The notes: generated from the letters alone by a model not told the origin. A DNA stretch of 64,000 nt from Exiguobacterium acetylicum (GCF_019890935.1 NZ_CP082333.1:1266001-1330000); one strand, 5' to 3'; numbered from the stretch's first letter, positions 9,730-18,689 are shown. Translations and numbers: made by a program.

Positions 9730-10623
9730 ATGATTCCAAAAGAAAAACCCGTGGTTGTAACAGGCAAGGAAGCTCGATTTTCGCCAATCGCGAGTCCGGA
9801 GAAAAGACGAAAAAAGTTTACTTTTCAATGGGGTCTTGCAACGGTATTGACGTTACTAGGTCTTTGTTTTCTCTTACCGTTTTTTTGGATGATTCTTTCT
9901 TCTGTTAAAACGGATGCGGAAATATTAGCACTTCCGCTAACAATTTGGCCAAAGGAATTGACTTTTGAACATTACGTTAATTTATTCGTAAATTTAAACT
10001 TTTTAACCTATTTGAAAAACACACTTTTGATCGTATTAGCATCATTTTTTGGTCTACTCTTAACAGCGATGGCTGGTTATGGATTTGCCAAATTTCGTTT
10101 TAAAGGGAGTAAGTTGCTATTCATCGGAGTACTCGCCACGATGATGATTCCGGGGCAAGTAACGATGATCCCAGTCTATTTAATGCTTAATCAAATGGGA
10201 TTAACGAATACGATGACAGGAATCGTTTTACCTGGATTAGTTGGTGCGTTCGGCGTATTCCTATTTCGCCAATTCATGACGACGATTCCAGATGAGCTGC
10301 TAGAAGCATCTCGACTAGATGGAGCAAGCGAATGGCGAATTTTCTTCTCAATCGTTCTTCCGATGTCAAAACCTATTCTAGCGGTACAGGGAATTTTAAC
10401 ATTCATTGGAGCATGGAATAGTTTCTTATGGCCACTCATCATCGCGAATGACGAATCACTGTATACTCTATCTGTTGGCTTAGCGTTACTGCAGGGGCAG
10501 CATGGTGGGAATTACGGACTGCAAATGGCTGGAGCTACATTCATGGTCATCCCAATTATCATCATCTTCATGATTTTCCAAAAGTATATCATCGAAGGAT
10601 ACAATATTTCAGGTATGAAATAA
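9730..10623 (+). CDS. ABC sugar transporter permease (MalG/UgpE type)
   Basis: 297 residues. A charged N-terminal tail of about 35 residues precedes six membrane segments; the EAA loop reads EASRLDGASEWRIFFSIVLP. It pairs with the preceding permease, starting 18 bases after it with AAGGAAGGGGG as ribosome binding site. It is the last gene of the transporter unit, directly followed by a rho-independent terminator. Confidence 0.92.
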   Translation: MIPKEKPVVVTGKEARFSPIASPEKRRKKFTFQWGLATVLTLLGLCFLLPFFWMILSSVKTDAEILALPLTIWPKELTFEHYVNLFVNLNFLTYLKNTLLIVLASFFGLLLTAMAGYGFAKFRFKGSKLLFIGVLATMMIPGQVTMIPVYLMLNQMGLTNTMTGIVLPGLVGAFGVFLFRQFMTTIPDELLEASRLDGASEWRIFFSIVLPMSKPILAVQGILTFIGAWNSFLWPLIIANDESLYTLSVGLALLQGQHGGNYGLQMAGATFMVIPIIIIFMIFQKYIIEGYNISGMK

Positions 10624-10637
10624 GTATATGTTTTAAT

Positions 10638-10669
10638 CTCGCGTTCTCTTTTGAGATCGCGTTTTTTTG
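10638..10669 (+). terminator. Terminator of the sugar transporter unit
   Basis: CGCG and TCTC arms pair with GAGA and CGCG around a TTTT loop (10640-10661), followed by seven T. Confidence 0.75.
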
Positions 10670-10803
10670 TAAAAAATCGCTGAATAGTTCGTATGAAAAG
10701 ATTGCGCGTTACGTCCTCTATATAAAAGTTTTATTGATTCGAGAACAGAAAAAACGGGAAAATCTTGGACATGACTTTGAATTCAAGGAAAGAAGGAATA
10801 AAG

Positions 10804-11721
10804 ATGATTCATGTCGAGAACTTGACGAAGACGTACGATGGGAAGGATGTCGTCAAAGGCATCTCGTTCGATGTCGAGGCAGGAGAAATCTTTGCTTTTT
10901 TAGGACCGAACGGGGCAGGAAAGTCAACGACCGTCCAGATGCTGACAACGTTGATTCCGATTTCCGGTGGTCGAGCAACGATTCAAGAATTTGATGTCGT
11001 CAAACAGGAAAAACAAGTCCGTTTGCAAATTGGAGTTGCCTTGCAAGATACCGGCATCGATGAGGATTTGACCGGGCTTGAATTACTTGTCCTACAAGGA
11101 AAATTATTCGGATTAAGTCAGACGGAAGCAAAAATACGGGCAGAGGAATTGTTGCGACTCGTCGGACTCGATCAAGACGGCAAGCGTCGATCTGGCACTT
11201 ACTCCGGTGGGATGAAACGACGACTTGATCTCGCTTTGACGCTCGTCCATCAACCGACCGTTTTGTTTCTCGACGAACCAACAACCGGACTTGACCCGGC
11301 GAGTCGTCTGCAAATCTGGAACGAGGTCCGGCGACTGAACGAAGAGTTCGGAACGACGATCTTTTTGACGACTCAGTACTTGGAAGAAGCCGATCAGCTA
11401 GCCGATCGGATCGCGATCATCAATGAAGGGCAACTGATTGCCGAAGGGACGGCAGCTGAGCTGAAGGCAGCAAACGGAGAAGAGCGGATCGAATTGACAC
11501 TTGCGGAAAAAGAGGACGAACAAATCGTTTTAGAGACGTTTGCCGGTCGTCAGGAAAAAGACCGTCTCGTCATTCCTTCGCGGGGAACGGAGACACTGCG
11601 CGCGGTCGTCCGTTTTCTCGACGAACGGAAGATGGTTGCGACGTCACTGGTCGTCAAACAACCCTCACTTGATGATGTCTTCATTCGTTTGACCGGACAA
11701 GCTTATAAGGAGGAATCGTGA
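10804..11721 (+). CDS. ABC transporter ATP-binding protein (DrrA-like)
   Basis: 305 residues. Walker A is GPNGAGKST, the signature is SGGMKRRLDLA, Walker B is VLFLDEPTTGLDP, and a C-terminal extension of about 90 residues is typical of the DrrA/CcmA drug-exporter group. ATG 10804 has AGAAGGA upstream and begins the usual MIHVENLTKTY; the longer frame from 10765 adds residues the family lacks. The permease follows one base after the stop. Likely role is export of a lipophilic compound or drug; the substrate cannot be read from sequence. Confidence 0.92.
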   Translation: MIHVENLTKTYDGKDVVKGISFDVEAGEIFAFLGPNGAGKSTTVQMLTTLIPISGGRATIQEFDVVKQEKQVRLQIGVALQDTGIDEDLTGLELLVLQGKLFGLSQTEAKIRAEELLRLVGLDQDGKRRSGTYSGGMKRRLDLALTLVHQPTVLFLDEPTTGLDPASRLQIWNEVRRLNEEFGTTIFLTTQYLEEADQLADRIAIINEGQLIAEGTAAELKAANGEERIELTLAEKEDEQIVLETFAGRQEKDRLVIPSRGTETLRAVVRFLDERKMVATSLVVKQPSLDDVFIRLTGQAYKEES

Positions 11722-11722
11722 C

Positions 11723-12490
11723 ATGATTCGAGAAACGTGGTTTTTGATGCGGCGGAGTCTACTCGTCACGTTGCGTAATCCGTTTTCTTTCATTCCGAAC
11801 TTAATCATCAGTGTCTTTTTCCTGCTCGTCTACACGAGTGGTCTCTCCGGAATTTCAAATTTACCGCAGTTCGACGGCGTCGATTATTTGAACTTCATTT
11901 TGCCGGTCTCAATCGTCTCAGGTGCTGTTGGTGGAGCCGGGGGAGCGGGTCAAGCGCTCGTCAAGGATATCGAGAGTGGTTATTTCGCTCGTCTGTTGCT
12001 GACACCCGTCTCGCGAACAGCGATCGTCCTCGGACCAATGCTTGCCGGGATGCTGCAATTATTCGTTCAAACGTTACTGATCTTCGGGATGGCCTTTTTG
12101 CTTGGTCTATCGATTCCAGTCGGTGTCAGCGGCTTTTTCTTGACGATCTTACTCGCGCTTGGCTTTGGTCTCGCCTTTGCCGGTTACTCGGTCGGTGTCG
12201 CTTTGAAGACACGGAATGCGCAAGCGGCTCAAGCTGGAACGCTTCTGTTCTTCCCTTTGATTTTCCTGTCGACGACGTTTGTACCGAAAGACTTGATTGA
12301 AGCCGAATGGCTCAAGATTGCTGCGACGATCAATCCGACGACCTATATCATGGAAGGGATGCGTAGTGTGTTGACCCGTCCAGAAATCGATTGGTCGGTT
12401 TATTGGCAAGGTTTGATCGTCGCTGCTGTTCTTAGCATTGCGATGGTGATCTTTGCTGCGCTGAACGCACGCGGAGCATTGAAAAAATAG
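11723..12490 (+). CDS. ABC-2 type permease (DrrB-like)
   Basis: 255 residues with six hydrophobic segments and the ABC-2 architecture: a short cytosolic N-terminus, LRNPFSFIPN before the first helix, and the NPTTYIMEGMR segment before the last. It is the membrane partner of the ATPase one base upstream and is translated from AAGGAGG. Together the two would form a homodimeric export pump. No regulator or resistance gene is next to them that would name the substrate. Confidence 0.9.
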   Translation: MIRETWFLMRRSLLVTLRNPFSFIPNLIISVFFLLVYTSGLSGISNLPQFDGVDYLNFILPVSIVSGAVGGAGGAGQALVKDIESGYFARLLLTPVSRTAIVLGPMLAGMLQLFVQTLLIFGMAFLLGLSIPVGVSGFFLTILLALGFGLAFAGYSVGVALKTRNAQAAQAGTLLFFPLIFLSTTFVPKDLIEAEWLKIAATINPTTYIMEGMRSVLTRPEIDWSVYWQGLIVAAVLSIAMVIFAALNARGALKK

Positions 12491-12553
12491 GATATTCTTA
12501 TCCAATTTAAGGGTATACAGTTGAGGATTCGACGATTAAAGAGGAGGGGTTCA

Positions 12554-13324
12554 ATGAGGCGATATGCGCTATCACTTTTATTACTAGTAGGTCTCTTGGC
12601 TACTGTTCTTGTCTTGTATCAAATGACGTTTGACATCACAACGTCGATCCTTCATTTCTTATTGGTTCCCGTATTGATCATCATGACGCTCTTGAATGGA
12701 AGAAAAAATTTCTTGATATTGATCAGCTATGTTCTTATGATGGGTTTTCTCTATCTCATTTTATCGTGGTATAACGAAGCATCAAACGAGCAACAGTTGT
12801 CCTACATCGGACAACACCTCTTATCCTCAGTCGGTGTCTTTTTATACTGGTTGTTCTTACGGCAGTTACGGAGTGTGTTCGAAGAGAATGCATCGCTTCA
12901 AAAGCGGGTTGCTTTACTTGAAGGGTTCTCCGCGTCACCTCAATTGCTCTCTTACAGTGAATTTTTAGACCGAACGGATTTCTTGATTGCGGGAGCGAAT
13001 CGTCGTCAAGAACAAAATATGTTGCTTCATCTTCAGATTCCATACGCTAGTTTAAACAAGAAAACAATCATGCAACAGTTAACTGATGCTGGACTAAAGG
13101 TATTTCGTGCTCATTATGACGTCATGTCGCAACGAAACCGTCAGGAATTCATCATCTTTCTACAAAATACCGATCATAGTGGTGCGGAGATCGCATGGCA
13201 ACGTTATGAGAATGAACTCCGTCAACGCTTTACGGTACTTGATTTTCCGTTTCAGGTCGAAATTCTTCCTGTACGTTCATCTGTGGAAGAGACGTTGAAG
13301 CAACGGAAGGTGGTGGATCAATGA
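12554..13324 (+). CDS. Membrane protein with degenerate GGDEF domain (YdaK-like)
   Basis: 256 residues. Four membrane segments (about 4-22, 31-48, 52-71, 88-103) are followed by a short coiled linker and a GGDEF-like domain. The catalytic loop is R194-N-R-Q-E-F199, with only EF left of GGDEF, so cyclase activity is not expected. The inhibitory-site position aligned with RxxD reads A186-H-Y-D189 with an Arg one place earlier. Bacillus subtilis YdaK is a c-di-GMP receptor of this layout that controls the YdaM/YdaN exopolysaccharide synthase; the same role is inferred here from fold and from the GT2 gene overlapping by 4 bases. ATG 12554 is chosen for GAGGAGG just upstream. Confidence 0.7.
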   Translation: MRRYALSLLLLVGLLATVLVLYQMTFDITTSILHFLLVPVLIIMTLLNGRKNFLILISYVLMMGFLYLILSWYNEASNEQQLSYIGQHLLSSVGVFLYWLFLRQLRSVFEENASLQKRVALLEGFSASPQLLSYSEFLDRTDFLIAGANRRQEQNMLLHLQIPYASLNKKTIMQQLTDAGLKVFRAHYDVMSQRNRQEFIIFLQNTDHSGAEIAWQRYENELRQRFTVLDFPFQVEILPVRSSVEETLKQRKVVDQ

Positions 13325-14547
13325 ACCTCGTCTTGAACGTCATCATGGCGATTTTTTGGTTACTATTACTGTATTATTCTTATCTGACGATTGCCGGCAT
13401 TCTCGATCGCTATGGAAAAAAACAGCCGGTCACTTTAACAGAGTATCCATCTATCGCTATTCTGATCCCCGCACATAATGAAGGCATCGTCATGCGTCAA
13501 ACACTCGAGGCGATGATGGGGATCGAATATCCAGGGAAACTCGATGTATTTTTACTCGATGATCAGTCGCAGGATGAGACGCAAGAGATTGCTCTGGAAT
13601 TTACGACGATGTTCAGTCGAGTCCACTATATCCATGTCCCAAAAGGTGAACCAATCGGAAAATCACGTGTCCTAAACTATGGGCTATCGATCACGGATTC
13701 CGAGTACTTCTTAATTTTTGACGCGGACAATCAACCGAAAGCAGACACTGTGACACGACTCGTCGAACAAGCAATGACTCAAAAGAATGCGTGCGGAGCG
13801 GTTGGAATCGTCAAGACGATCAATGCAACGACGAACCTGCTGACGCGGATGATTGCGATCGAATTTCAAGTGTTTCAGCTGATCATGCAAAGTGGTCGCT
13901 GGAAAGCATTCAAGACGGGATCGTTAGCAGGGACGAACATGTTGTTAAAACGGGATGTCATCGAAGAGTTAGGTGGATATGATCCGTATGCACTGGCAGA
14001 GGATGCGGAATTGACGATGCGGATCACGGCACTCGGTTACACACTTCCTGTCGTCTACGAAGCGGAGACATGGGAACAAGAGCCGGAAACGATGAAAGTA
14101 TACATGAAGCAACGAACGCGTTGGATGCTTGGAAACATCTATTTATTAGAAAAATCACTTCGGACACGAGATTTTTGGAAAGGAAGCACGCTCGTCCATT
14201 CCTTGCAGCATATCATGACGTACCTCCTCTTCATCTTCTTGTTGTTAATCTCTGATATCGTTTTAATCCTTGGACTATTTGGTTATGCTTTCGATGAGGC
14301 GACGACGCCATTCATCATGTTTTGGTTCATGACGTATCTTGTCTATACGATCCAAATCTTAGCGGCGCAAGAACTCGAAGGAACTGCCACTCCGAAGAAT
14401 GTCCTCGTCGGGTTGATCATGTACTTTACCTACGCCCAATTATTCGTCATTCTTTTATTCCGCGGAATGTATGCATATCTCAAAAGTAAGGTACGCAAAG
14501 AGGTCATCGTCTGGGATAAGACGAAGCGCGTCAAGATTGAGTCATGA
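13321..14547 (+). CDS. Processive family 2 glycosyltransferase, membrane-bound
   Basis: 408 residues. One N-terminal membrane segment precedes a GT-A domain with DDQSQDE (80-86), the D134-A-D136 metal motif, the E227-D228 catalytic pair and Q264-R-T-R-W268, the QxxRW signature of cellulose/chitin/hyaluronan-type processive synthases. Three or four C-terminal helices form the pore. It probably polymerises and extrudes an exopolysaccharide. The ATGA overlaps with both neighbours make a tight operon with the degenerate GGDEF protein before it and the GH8-like hydrolase after it. No PilZ domain is visible, so control would come from the partner protein. Confidence 0.88.
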   Translation: MNLVLNVIMAIFWLLLLYYSYLTIAGILDRYGKKQPVTLTEYPSIAILIPAHNEGIVMRQTLEAMMGIEYPGKLDVFLLDDQSQDETQEIALEFTTMFSRVHYIHVPKGEPIGKSRVLNYGLSITDSEYFLIFDADNQPKADTVTRLVEQAMTQKNACGAVGIVKTINATTNLLTRMIAIEFQVFQLIMQSGRWKAFKTGSLAGTNMLLKRDVIEELGGYDPYALAEDAELTMRITALGYTLPVVYEAETWEQEPETMKVYMKQRTRWMLGNIYLLEKSLRTRDFWKGSTLVHSLQHIMTYLLFIFLLLISDIVLILGLFGYAFDEATTPFIMFWFMTYLVYTIQILAAQELEGTATPKNVLVGLIMYFTYAQLFVILLFRGMYAYLKSKVRKEVIVWDKTKRVKIES

Positions 14548-15509
14548 AAAAAGGACTAGGGATTGGTCTACTCATCATTTTGTTAGCGGGGGGAGTTTGG
14601 TATTACATGCAAAAACAAGAGGATGATATCGTTCAACAAGTAGAAGCGGACTATATGCAAGACGGTATCATTCGTGCTTATGATCGTTCAGATGCCCAAC
14701 GTCTGTCGGAGAGTCTGGGTCAGTATATGCAATATGTATTATTGATCGATGATGAAGAGCGATTCAAAGAACAAGTACAGATACTGAACAATCATTTTTT
14801 AGTTGAGCGCGGATCAGATGTATACATCAAATGGGAGTTGGGTGAGAAAACGGCAACGAATGCCTGGATTGACGACATTCGTATATCGGAAACGTTAATG
14901 AAAGCTGGCAAACAATTCAATGAACCGACCTATTCAAAGCTTGCGAGTCGAATCGAGACAACCTTACTCAAGCGGCAACGAATAAAAGGTAAAATCGTTG
15001 ACTTTTACGATTGGGATTTACAACAGGCGACGGATGTACTCCATTTGAACTATTTAGAACCACCAGCGCTGAAACGATTGAAATTACTCGATTTCGCAAA
15101 AGAAAGAGTGGCTCAAGCGAAACGAGAAGGTCCATTCACAGCGGAACTCTATTTTGCAAATCAAAATGAATCAAAGTGGGCAGATGACAAAGTCGTGAAT
15201 ATGATTGATCAAGTCTTGATTGAACGATTACGCGTAGGCGTGACCGGTGAATCAGACGCGTCTTTTCGATCGTTCATCTCTAAAGAATTGAAGAACGGGA
15301 AAATATACGCGCGTTACGACCGTTTAACAGCAACACCGACGATGAAAGACGAATCAAGCTCCGTCTATGCTTTACTCGTTCCTCTTTTGAACGGCGAAGA
15401 GCGTTCTTTCGTACTTAAGCGACTGCGTGAGATTGAGACGACGAATGCTAAAGAGACGCACGTGTTTGACGTGCTGAATAAAGCAGTCATTTTAAAAGAA
15501 TTTGAATAA
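14544..15509 (+). CDS. GH8-like glycoside hydrolase, membrane-anchored (YdaJ-like)
   Basis: 321 residues with an uncleaved N-terminal signal anchor (about 4-22). S55-E56-S-L-G-Q-Y-M matches the GH8 general-acid region SEGxGYxM, and A104-T-N-A-W-I-D110-D111 aligns with the ATDxDLDIA base region. It thus faces outside and probably trims the polymer made by the GT2 enzyme, as GH8 proteins do in bacterial cellulose and Listeria Pss systems. The match is distant and the substitution of GQ/GY residues leaves activity open. ATGA overlap with the synthase gene. Confidence 0.7.
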   Translation: MKKGLGIGLLIILLAGGVWYYMQKQEDDIVQQVEADYMQDGIIRAYDRSDAQRLSESLGQYMQYVLLIDDEERFKEQVQILNNHFLVERGSDVYIKWELGEKTATNAWIDDIRISETLMKAGKQFNEPTYSKLASRIETTLLKRQRIKGKIVDFYDWDLQQATDVLHLNYLEPPALKRLKLLDFAKERVAQAKREGPFTAELYFANQNESKWADDKVVNMIDQVLIERLRVGVTGESDASFRSFISKELKNGKIYARYDRLTATPTMKDESSSVYALLVPLLNGEERSFVLKRLREIETTNAKETHVFDVLNKAVILKEFE

Positions 15510-15512
15510 GAA

Positions 15513-15549
15513 AAAAGCTGGAACGGATTTTTTCCGCTTCCAGCTTTTA
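15513..15549. terminator. Bidirectional terminator between convergent units
   Basis: AAAAGCTGGAA-type arms around 15513-15528 and 15533-15548, with A-run and T-run flanks. It lies between the convergent exopolysaccharide operon and the asp23 operon. Confidence 0.75.
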
Positions 15550-15561
15550 GTTTGCTTGTGA

Positions 15562-15999
15562 TTACTTGATGTCACGTTTTTCTTCCTCTTCTTTCGACGA
15601 TTTACTTTTTGCGTCGAACTCAGAACGTGTCATGACATCTTCGACATGCATATTGATTTCGACGACATCGAGTCCTGTCATATCATGGACTGATTTTTTG
15701 ATTTTCGTTACAGCATCTTGGAAGATCGACGGGATGTTTTTGCCGTACTCGACGATGACTTTTAAGTCGAGTGCGACTTGTCGTTCGCCGACTTCCGCGT
15801 CAATGCCTTTTGTGATATCTTCCGTGCTCCGGAAACGATCTGTCAATCCACTCATGAAGCCACCGCTCATTGAGAGGATGCCTTTGACATCATTTGATGC
15901 GATACCGGCGATTTTTTTAATGACTTGATCTTCGAATGTGAGTTTGTTTTCGCGTACTACTTCGTTTTCGTTTTGTTTAGTGTTGATTTCGTTAGCCAT
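15562..15999 (-). CDS. Asp23/Gls24 family envelope stress protein
   Basis: 145 residues. The Asp23 core runs from LTFEDQVIKKIAGIASNDVKGILSM through VALDLKVIVEYG to GLDVVEINMHVEDV, with a charged C-terminal tail. In staphylococci Asp23 is an abundant membrane-associated protein tethered by AmaP. Here it is the third gene of amaP-DUF2273-asp23, in the same order as in staphylococci. AAGGAGAG precedes ATG 15999. Confidence 0.92.
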   Translation of the reverse strand: MANEINTKQNENEVVRENKLTFEDQVIKKIAGIASNDVKGILSMSGGFMSGLTDRFRSTEDITKGIDAEVGERQVALDLKVIVEYGKNIPSIFQDAVTKIKKSVHDMTGLDVVEINMHVEDVMTRSEFDAKSKSSKEEEEKRDIK

Positions 16000-16050
16000 G
16001 AGAAATCTCTCCTTTTAGTGTGAGTTAAGTGATTTTTATTTTCTATATGC

Positions 16051-16257
16051 TCAATCCCGTTGAAAGAACTGAATCCATCCTTCGACATCAAGCGCATTAT
16101 CCCGCCACTGACCGATCAAGTAACCGATTGTTGCGAATACGATGATCAACAACGTCGGTCCAAAACCGATCGTCAAGAACAAGATGGCGAGGATCAGTCC
16201 GACTAGCCCGCCAAGTAGACGGTAGCGATACGGACGAAGTGCTTCGCTCGTTTTCAT
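16051..16257 (-). CDS. DUF2273 small membrane protein
   Basis: 68 residues with two membrane helices (about 14-32 and 34-50) between a basic N-terminus and a tail ending in VEGWIQFFQRD. It matches the small DUF2273 proteins found between amaP and asp23. GAGGAGG precedes the ATG. It probably helps anchor or stabilise the Asp23 complex at the membrane; its exact function is unknown. Confidence 0.85.
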   Translation of the reverse strand: MKTSEALRPYRYRLLGGLVGLILAILFLTIGFGPTLLIIVFATIGYLIGQWRDNALDVEGWIQFFQRD

Positions 16258-16277
16258 GATCTTCCTCCTCTCGTATC

Positions 16278-16820
16278 TTAGACGACGCGTTCAGACGTTT
16301 TGGTCTTCGTGTCACTGATTCGGACGCGTGTTTTTGTGACAGGTAGTTCGAGCAACGATTCGACCGCGTTCTTGGCGCGTTCTTGAATGTCTTTGCCGAT
16401 TGTCGGCAAACCTTCTTGACCGAAGACGGAACAGTCGACTTCAAGCGCGACAGTCTCTTTTTTCGAGTGAATGTCCGCGTTGACGCGTGGCGAACGTACG
16501 CCATTGATACCGCGAATCGATTCGAGTGCCGTTCGTTCGATCGTTTGCTTAGAGATCGTGATATTCCCGTCACCCGTTTGAATCAGGAGACGTTGTCCTT
16601 TTGAACGACTGAGTAGTCCAGTGAATAATAGAATGACAAATACGAATGCTAGGAAGCCACCAAGTGATAAAATCGTGTAGCTATACCATTGTTGATCTTG
16701 CCACTGTTCAATCAAAGGACTGAGTCGTGGAACATCATAGACGCCGAGTACAAGAAGACCGACGCTGACTAAACCGAGAATGCCGATCAGGACGAGTAGG
16801 AAACGATTGAATCCGTTCAT
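16278..16820 (-). CDS. amaP: Alkaline shock response membrane anchor protein AmaP
   Basis: 180 residues with an N-terminal helix (about 5-27), a second around 46-66, and a cytoplasmic Asp23-like domain (GDGNITISKQTIERTALESIRGINGVRSPRV). That is the AmaP arrangement, which tethers Asp23 to the membrane. The start at 16820 has AAAGGAGAGG 7 bases upstream; the longer frame to 16874 has no such site. First gene of the operon with DUF2273 and asp23 downstream. Confidence 0.85.
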   Translation of the reverse strand: MNGFNRFLLVLIGILGLVSVGLLVLGVYDVPRLSPLIEQWQDQQWYSYTILSLGGFLAFVFVILLFTGLLSRSKGQRLLIQTGDGNITISKQTIERTALESIRGINGVRSPRVNADIHSKKETVALEVDCSVFGQEGLPTIGKDIQERAKNAVESLLELPVTKTRVRISDTKTKTSERVV

Positions 16821-16899
16821 GTTACACCTCTCCTTTCTGTCGTTAAATTGTTTTAACGTGATTGTTCTACACATGAAATATTATGTGTATGGTGAGAAT

Positions 16900-16924
16900 A
16901 TTCCCGCTCAAACGAACTCGAAAC
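16900..16924 (-). promoter_or_regulatory. SigB-like promoter of the amaP-asp23 operon
   Basis: On the minus strand GTTTCG (16924-16919) and GGGAAT (16905-16900) are separated by 13 bases, close to the SigB consensus GTTTAA-N12-15-GGGTAT. asp23 is a classic SigB gene in Staphylococcus aureus. Apart from this site and the downstream permease terminator, nothing else stands out between 16821 and 17155. Confidence 0.6.
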
Positions 16925-17113
16925 ATGAAAATACACTTTGGATAAAAAGACTATTTATTCTGAAAATTTATCTATTTATTAGAAAAATAGTAGATGAAAT
17001 ACGGCTTTACGTACTGAAATCAAGAATATTATGATGTCAGACGGGTTCAAGCATTCGCGAAAAATACCTATCACGAATAGTATTCAATGTCAATATAGAA
17101 AATTATCTCCATC

Positions 17114-17145
17114 AAAAAACTCCTCTCATGCGGTCATGAGAGGAG
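17114..17145 (-). terminator. Terminator of the amino-acid permease gene
   Basis: Perfect 11-bp arms 17120-17130 and 17135-17145 with a 4-base loop, followed on the minus strand by six T. Confidence 0.85.
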
Positions 17146-17155
17146 AGACAGACGT

Positions 17156-18526
17156 TTATTTTTCGACTTTCGGTACTTTTACGATGTAATAGACCGTACT
17201 TAAGATCAAGAAAGCAACTCCGATTAAGATCGAGACGCGTGTCTCATCGTTGAACAACATCCCGACGAGCACTGTGATAAGCGCGACGATCGACAGATAG
17301 TTCGTCACCGGCGCACCTGGCATCTTGAACGGATGTGAAGCGGTCCGTTCACTTTCAAGTTTACGATACCGAATATGACTGATTAAAATCGCGAACCACG
17401 GCACCATCCCTGGTAGTACCGAAGCACTGTAGACATACACGAAGATGTTCGTATCCTTCCCGAGAACGAGTGGCAAGGTGATATCGAGAATGACTCCGAA
17501 GAAAATCCCGATTGAAATCGCGAAGACCGTGTAGAATGGAATGCCGCGTTTATTGACTTTCAAGAAGAAGGACGGTACTTGTCCCTTTTCAGCCAATGCA
17601 TAGATCATCCGGCTTGCACTGAAGATCCCGGAGTTACAACCGGATAAAGCGGCCGTGATGACGACGAAGTTGATGATACCGGCAGCAATCGTGACACCGA
17701 CCTTGGCGAATGTCGCAACGAACGGACTGCCGAGATCCGACAACTCATTCCACGGATACACCGTAACGATGATGAAGATGGATCCGACGTAGAAAATCAA
17801 GATTCGCCAGACGACACCATTGATCGCCTTCGTGATGTTCTTTTCTGGATCTTTCGTTTCTCCAGCTGTCACGCCGATCAACTCAACACCGATATAAGAG
17901 GCGAAGACGATCGAGAGCGCAAAGAAGAAGCCGGTGAAACCATTCGTGAAGAATCCACCGTTCGCCCAAAGGTTCGAGAAGCCGACCGGGTTTCCGTCAT
18001 TCCCTAAACCAAAGAAGATGATGCCAAGTCCGGCGACGATCATTAGAAGAATCGTTATGACCTTGATTGAGGCGAACCAAAATTCAAGCTCACCGAACAT
18101 CTTGACGGAAGCAAGGTTCGCGAGCGTCAAGAGAATGATGACGACGACGCCTGGAATCCAGGTCGGAAGTTCCGGCCACCAGAAGCGTAAATATGTCCCG
18201 ACAGCGATGACTTCACTCATCCCGACGACGACCCAGTTGAAGATATTACTGCTTGCTGTCAAAAAACCAGCTGCTGGATGGATATAATCGTTTGCGAACT
18301 TTGCATACGAACCACTGTGAGGGTGGGTATAGACCATCTCACCAAGTGCCCGCATGATGAAAAAGATAAAGACTCCTGCTAGCATGTACGCGAGTAAGAC
18401 AGATGGTCCCGTCCAAGCAATCGTACTCGATGCTCCAAGGAAAAGACCGACCCCGATCGTTCCTCCGAGTGCAATCATTTGTACCTGTCGTGCTGTTAAA
18501 TCTCGTTTCAAATTCGAACTCATCAT
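17156..18526 (-). CDS. APC family amino-acid permease
   Basis: About 456 residues and twelve hydrophobic segments. The N-terminal QVQMIALGGTIGVGLFLG and the ELIGVTAGETKDPEKNI segment identify the amino-acid transporter (AAT) group of the APC superfamily, which imports amino acids with protons. The longest frame begins at a TTG (18535); the ATGs at 18526 and 18523 lie behind GGGGGAA and are more likely. Relatives include proline/D-alanine/aromatic permeases; the substrate cannot be fixed. It is a single-gene unit with its own terminator. Confidence 0.9.
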   Translation of the reverse strand: MMSSNLKRDLTARQVQMIALGGTIGVGLFLGASSTIAWTGPSVLLAYMLAGVFIFFIMRALGEMVYTHPHSGSYAKFANDYIHPAAGFLTASSNIFNWVVVGMSEVIAVGTYLRFWWPELPTWIPGVVVIILLTLANLASVKMFGELEFWFASIKVITILLMIVAGLGIIFFGLGNDGNPVGFSNLWANGGFFTNGFTGFFFALSIVFASYIGVELIGVTAGETKDPEKNITKAINGVVWRILIFYVGSIFIIVTVYPWNELSDLGSPFVATFAKVGVTIAAGIINFVVITAALSGCNSGIFSASRMIYALAEKGQVPSFFLKVNKRGIPFYTVFAISIGIFFGVILDITLPLVLGKDTNIFVYVYSASVLPGMVPWFAILISHIRYRKLESERTASHPFKMPGAPVTNYLSIVALITVLVGMLFNDETRVSILIGVAFLILSTVYYIVKVPKVEK

Positions 18527-18625
18527 TTCCCCCAAAAAAATTCTGTGACGTCATAATGTTCAGACAATTTGTCCGAATAACTATAACGCTGAGTATACTA
18601 TCCTCAGATAGAACTCGGCTAGTCT

Positions 18626-18655
18626 TTTTGAAAATTTGAAATGAGGTTTTCAAAA
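18626..18655 (-). terminator. Weak AT-rich hairpin
   Basis: TTTTGAAAA and TTTTCAAAA arms separated by 12 bases, downstream of the minus-strand propeller-like gene. A weak terminator at best. Confidence 0.3.
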
Positions 18656-18689
18656 ATCAGAAATTCATGAAACGATTGTGTAACAGCTT

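Noticed and set aside
15566-15928. Plus-strand frame of 120 codons
   Set aside because: Antisense shadow of the Asp23 gene, with no ribosome binding site or family pattern.
17005-17155. Possible small gene in the gap between amaP and the permease
   Set aside because: Only short frames without ribosome binding sites; the visible signals are the SigB-like promoter and a terminator.
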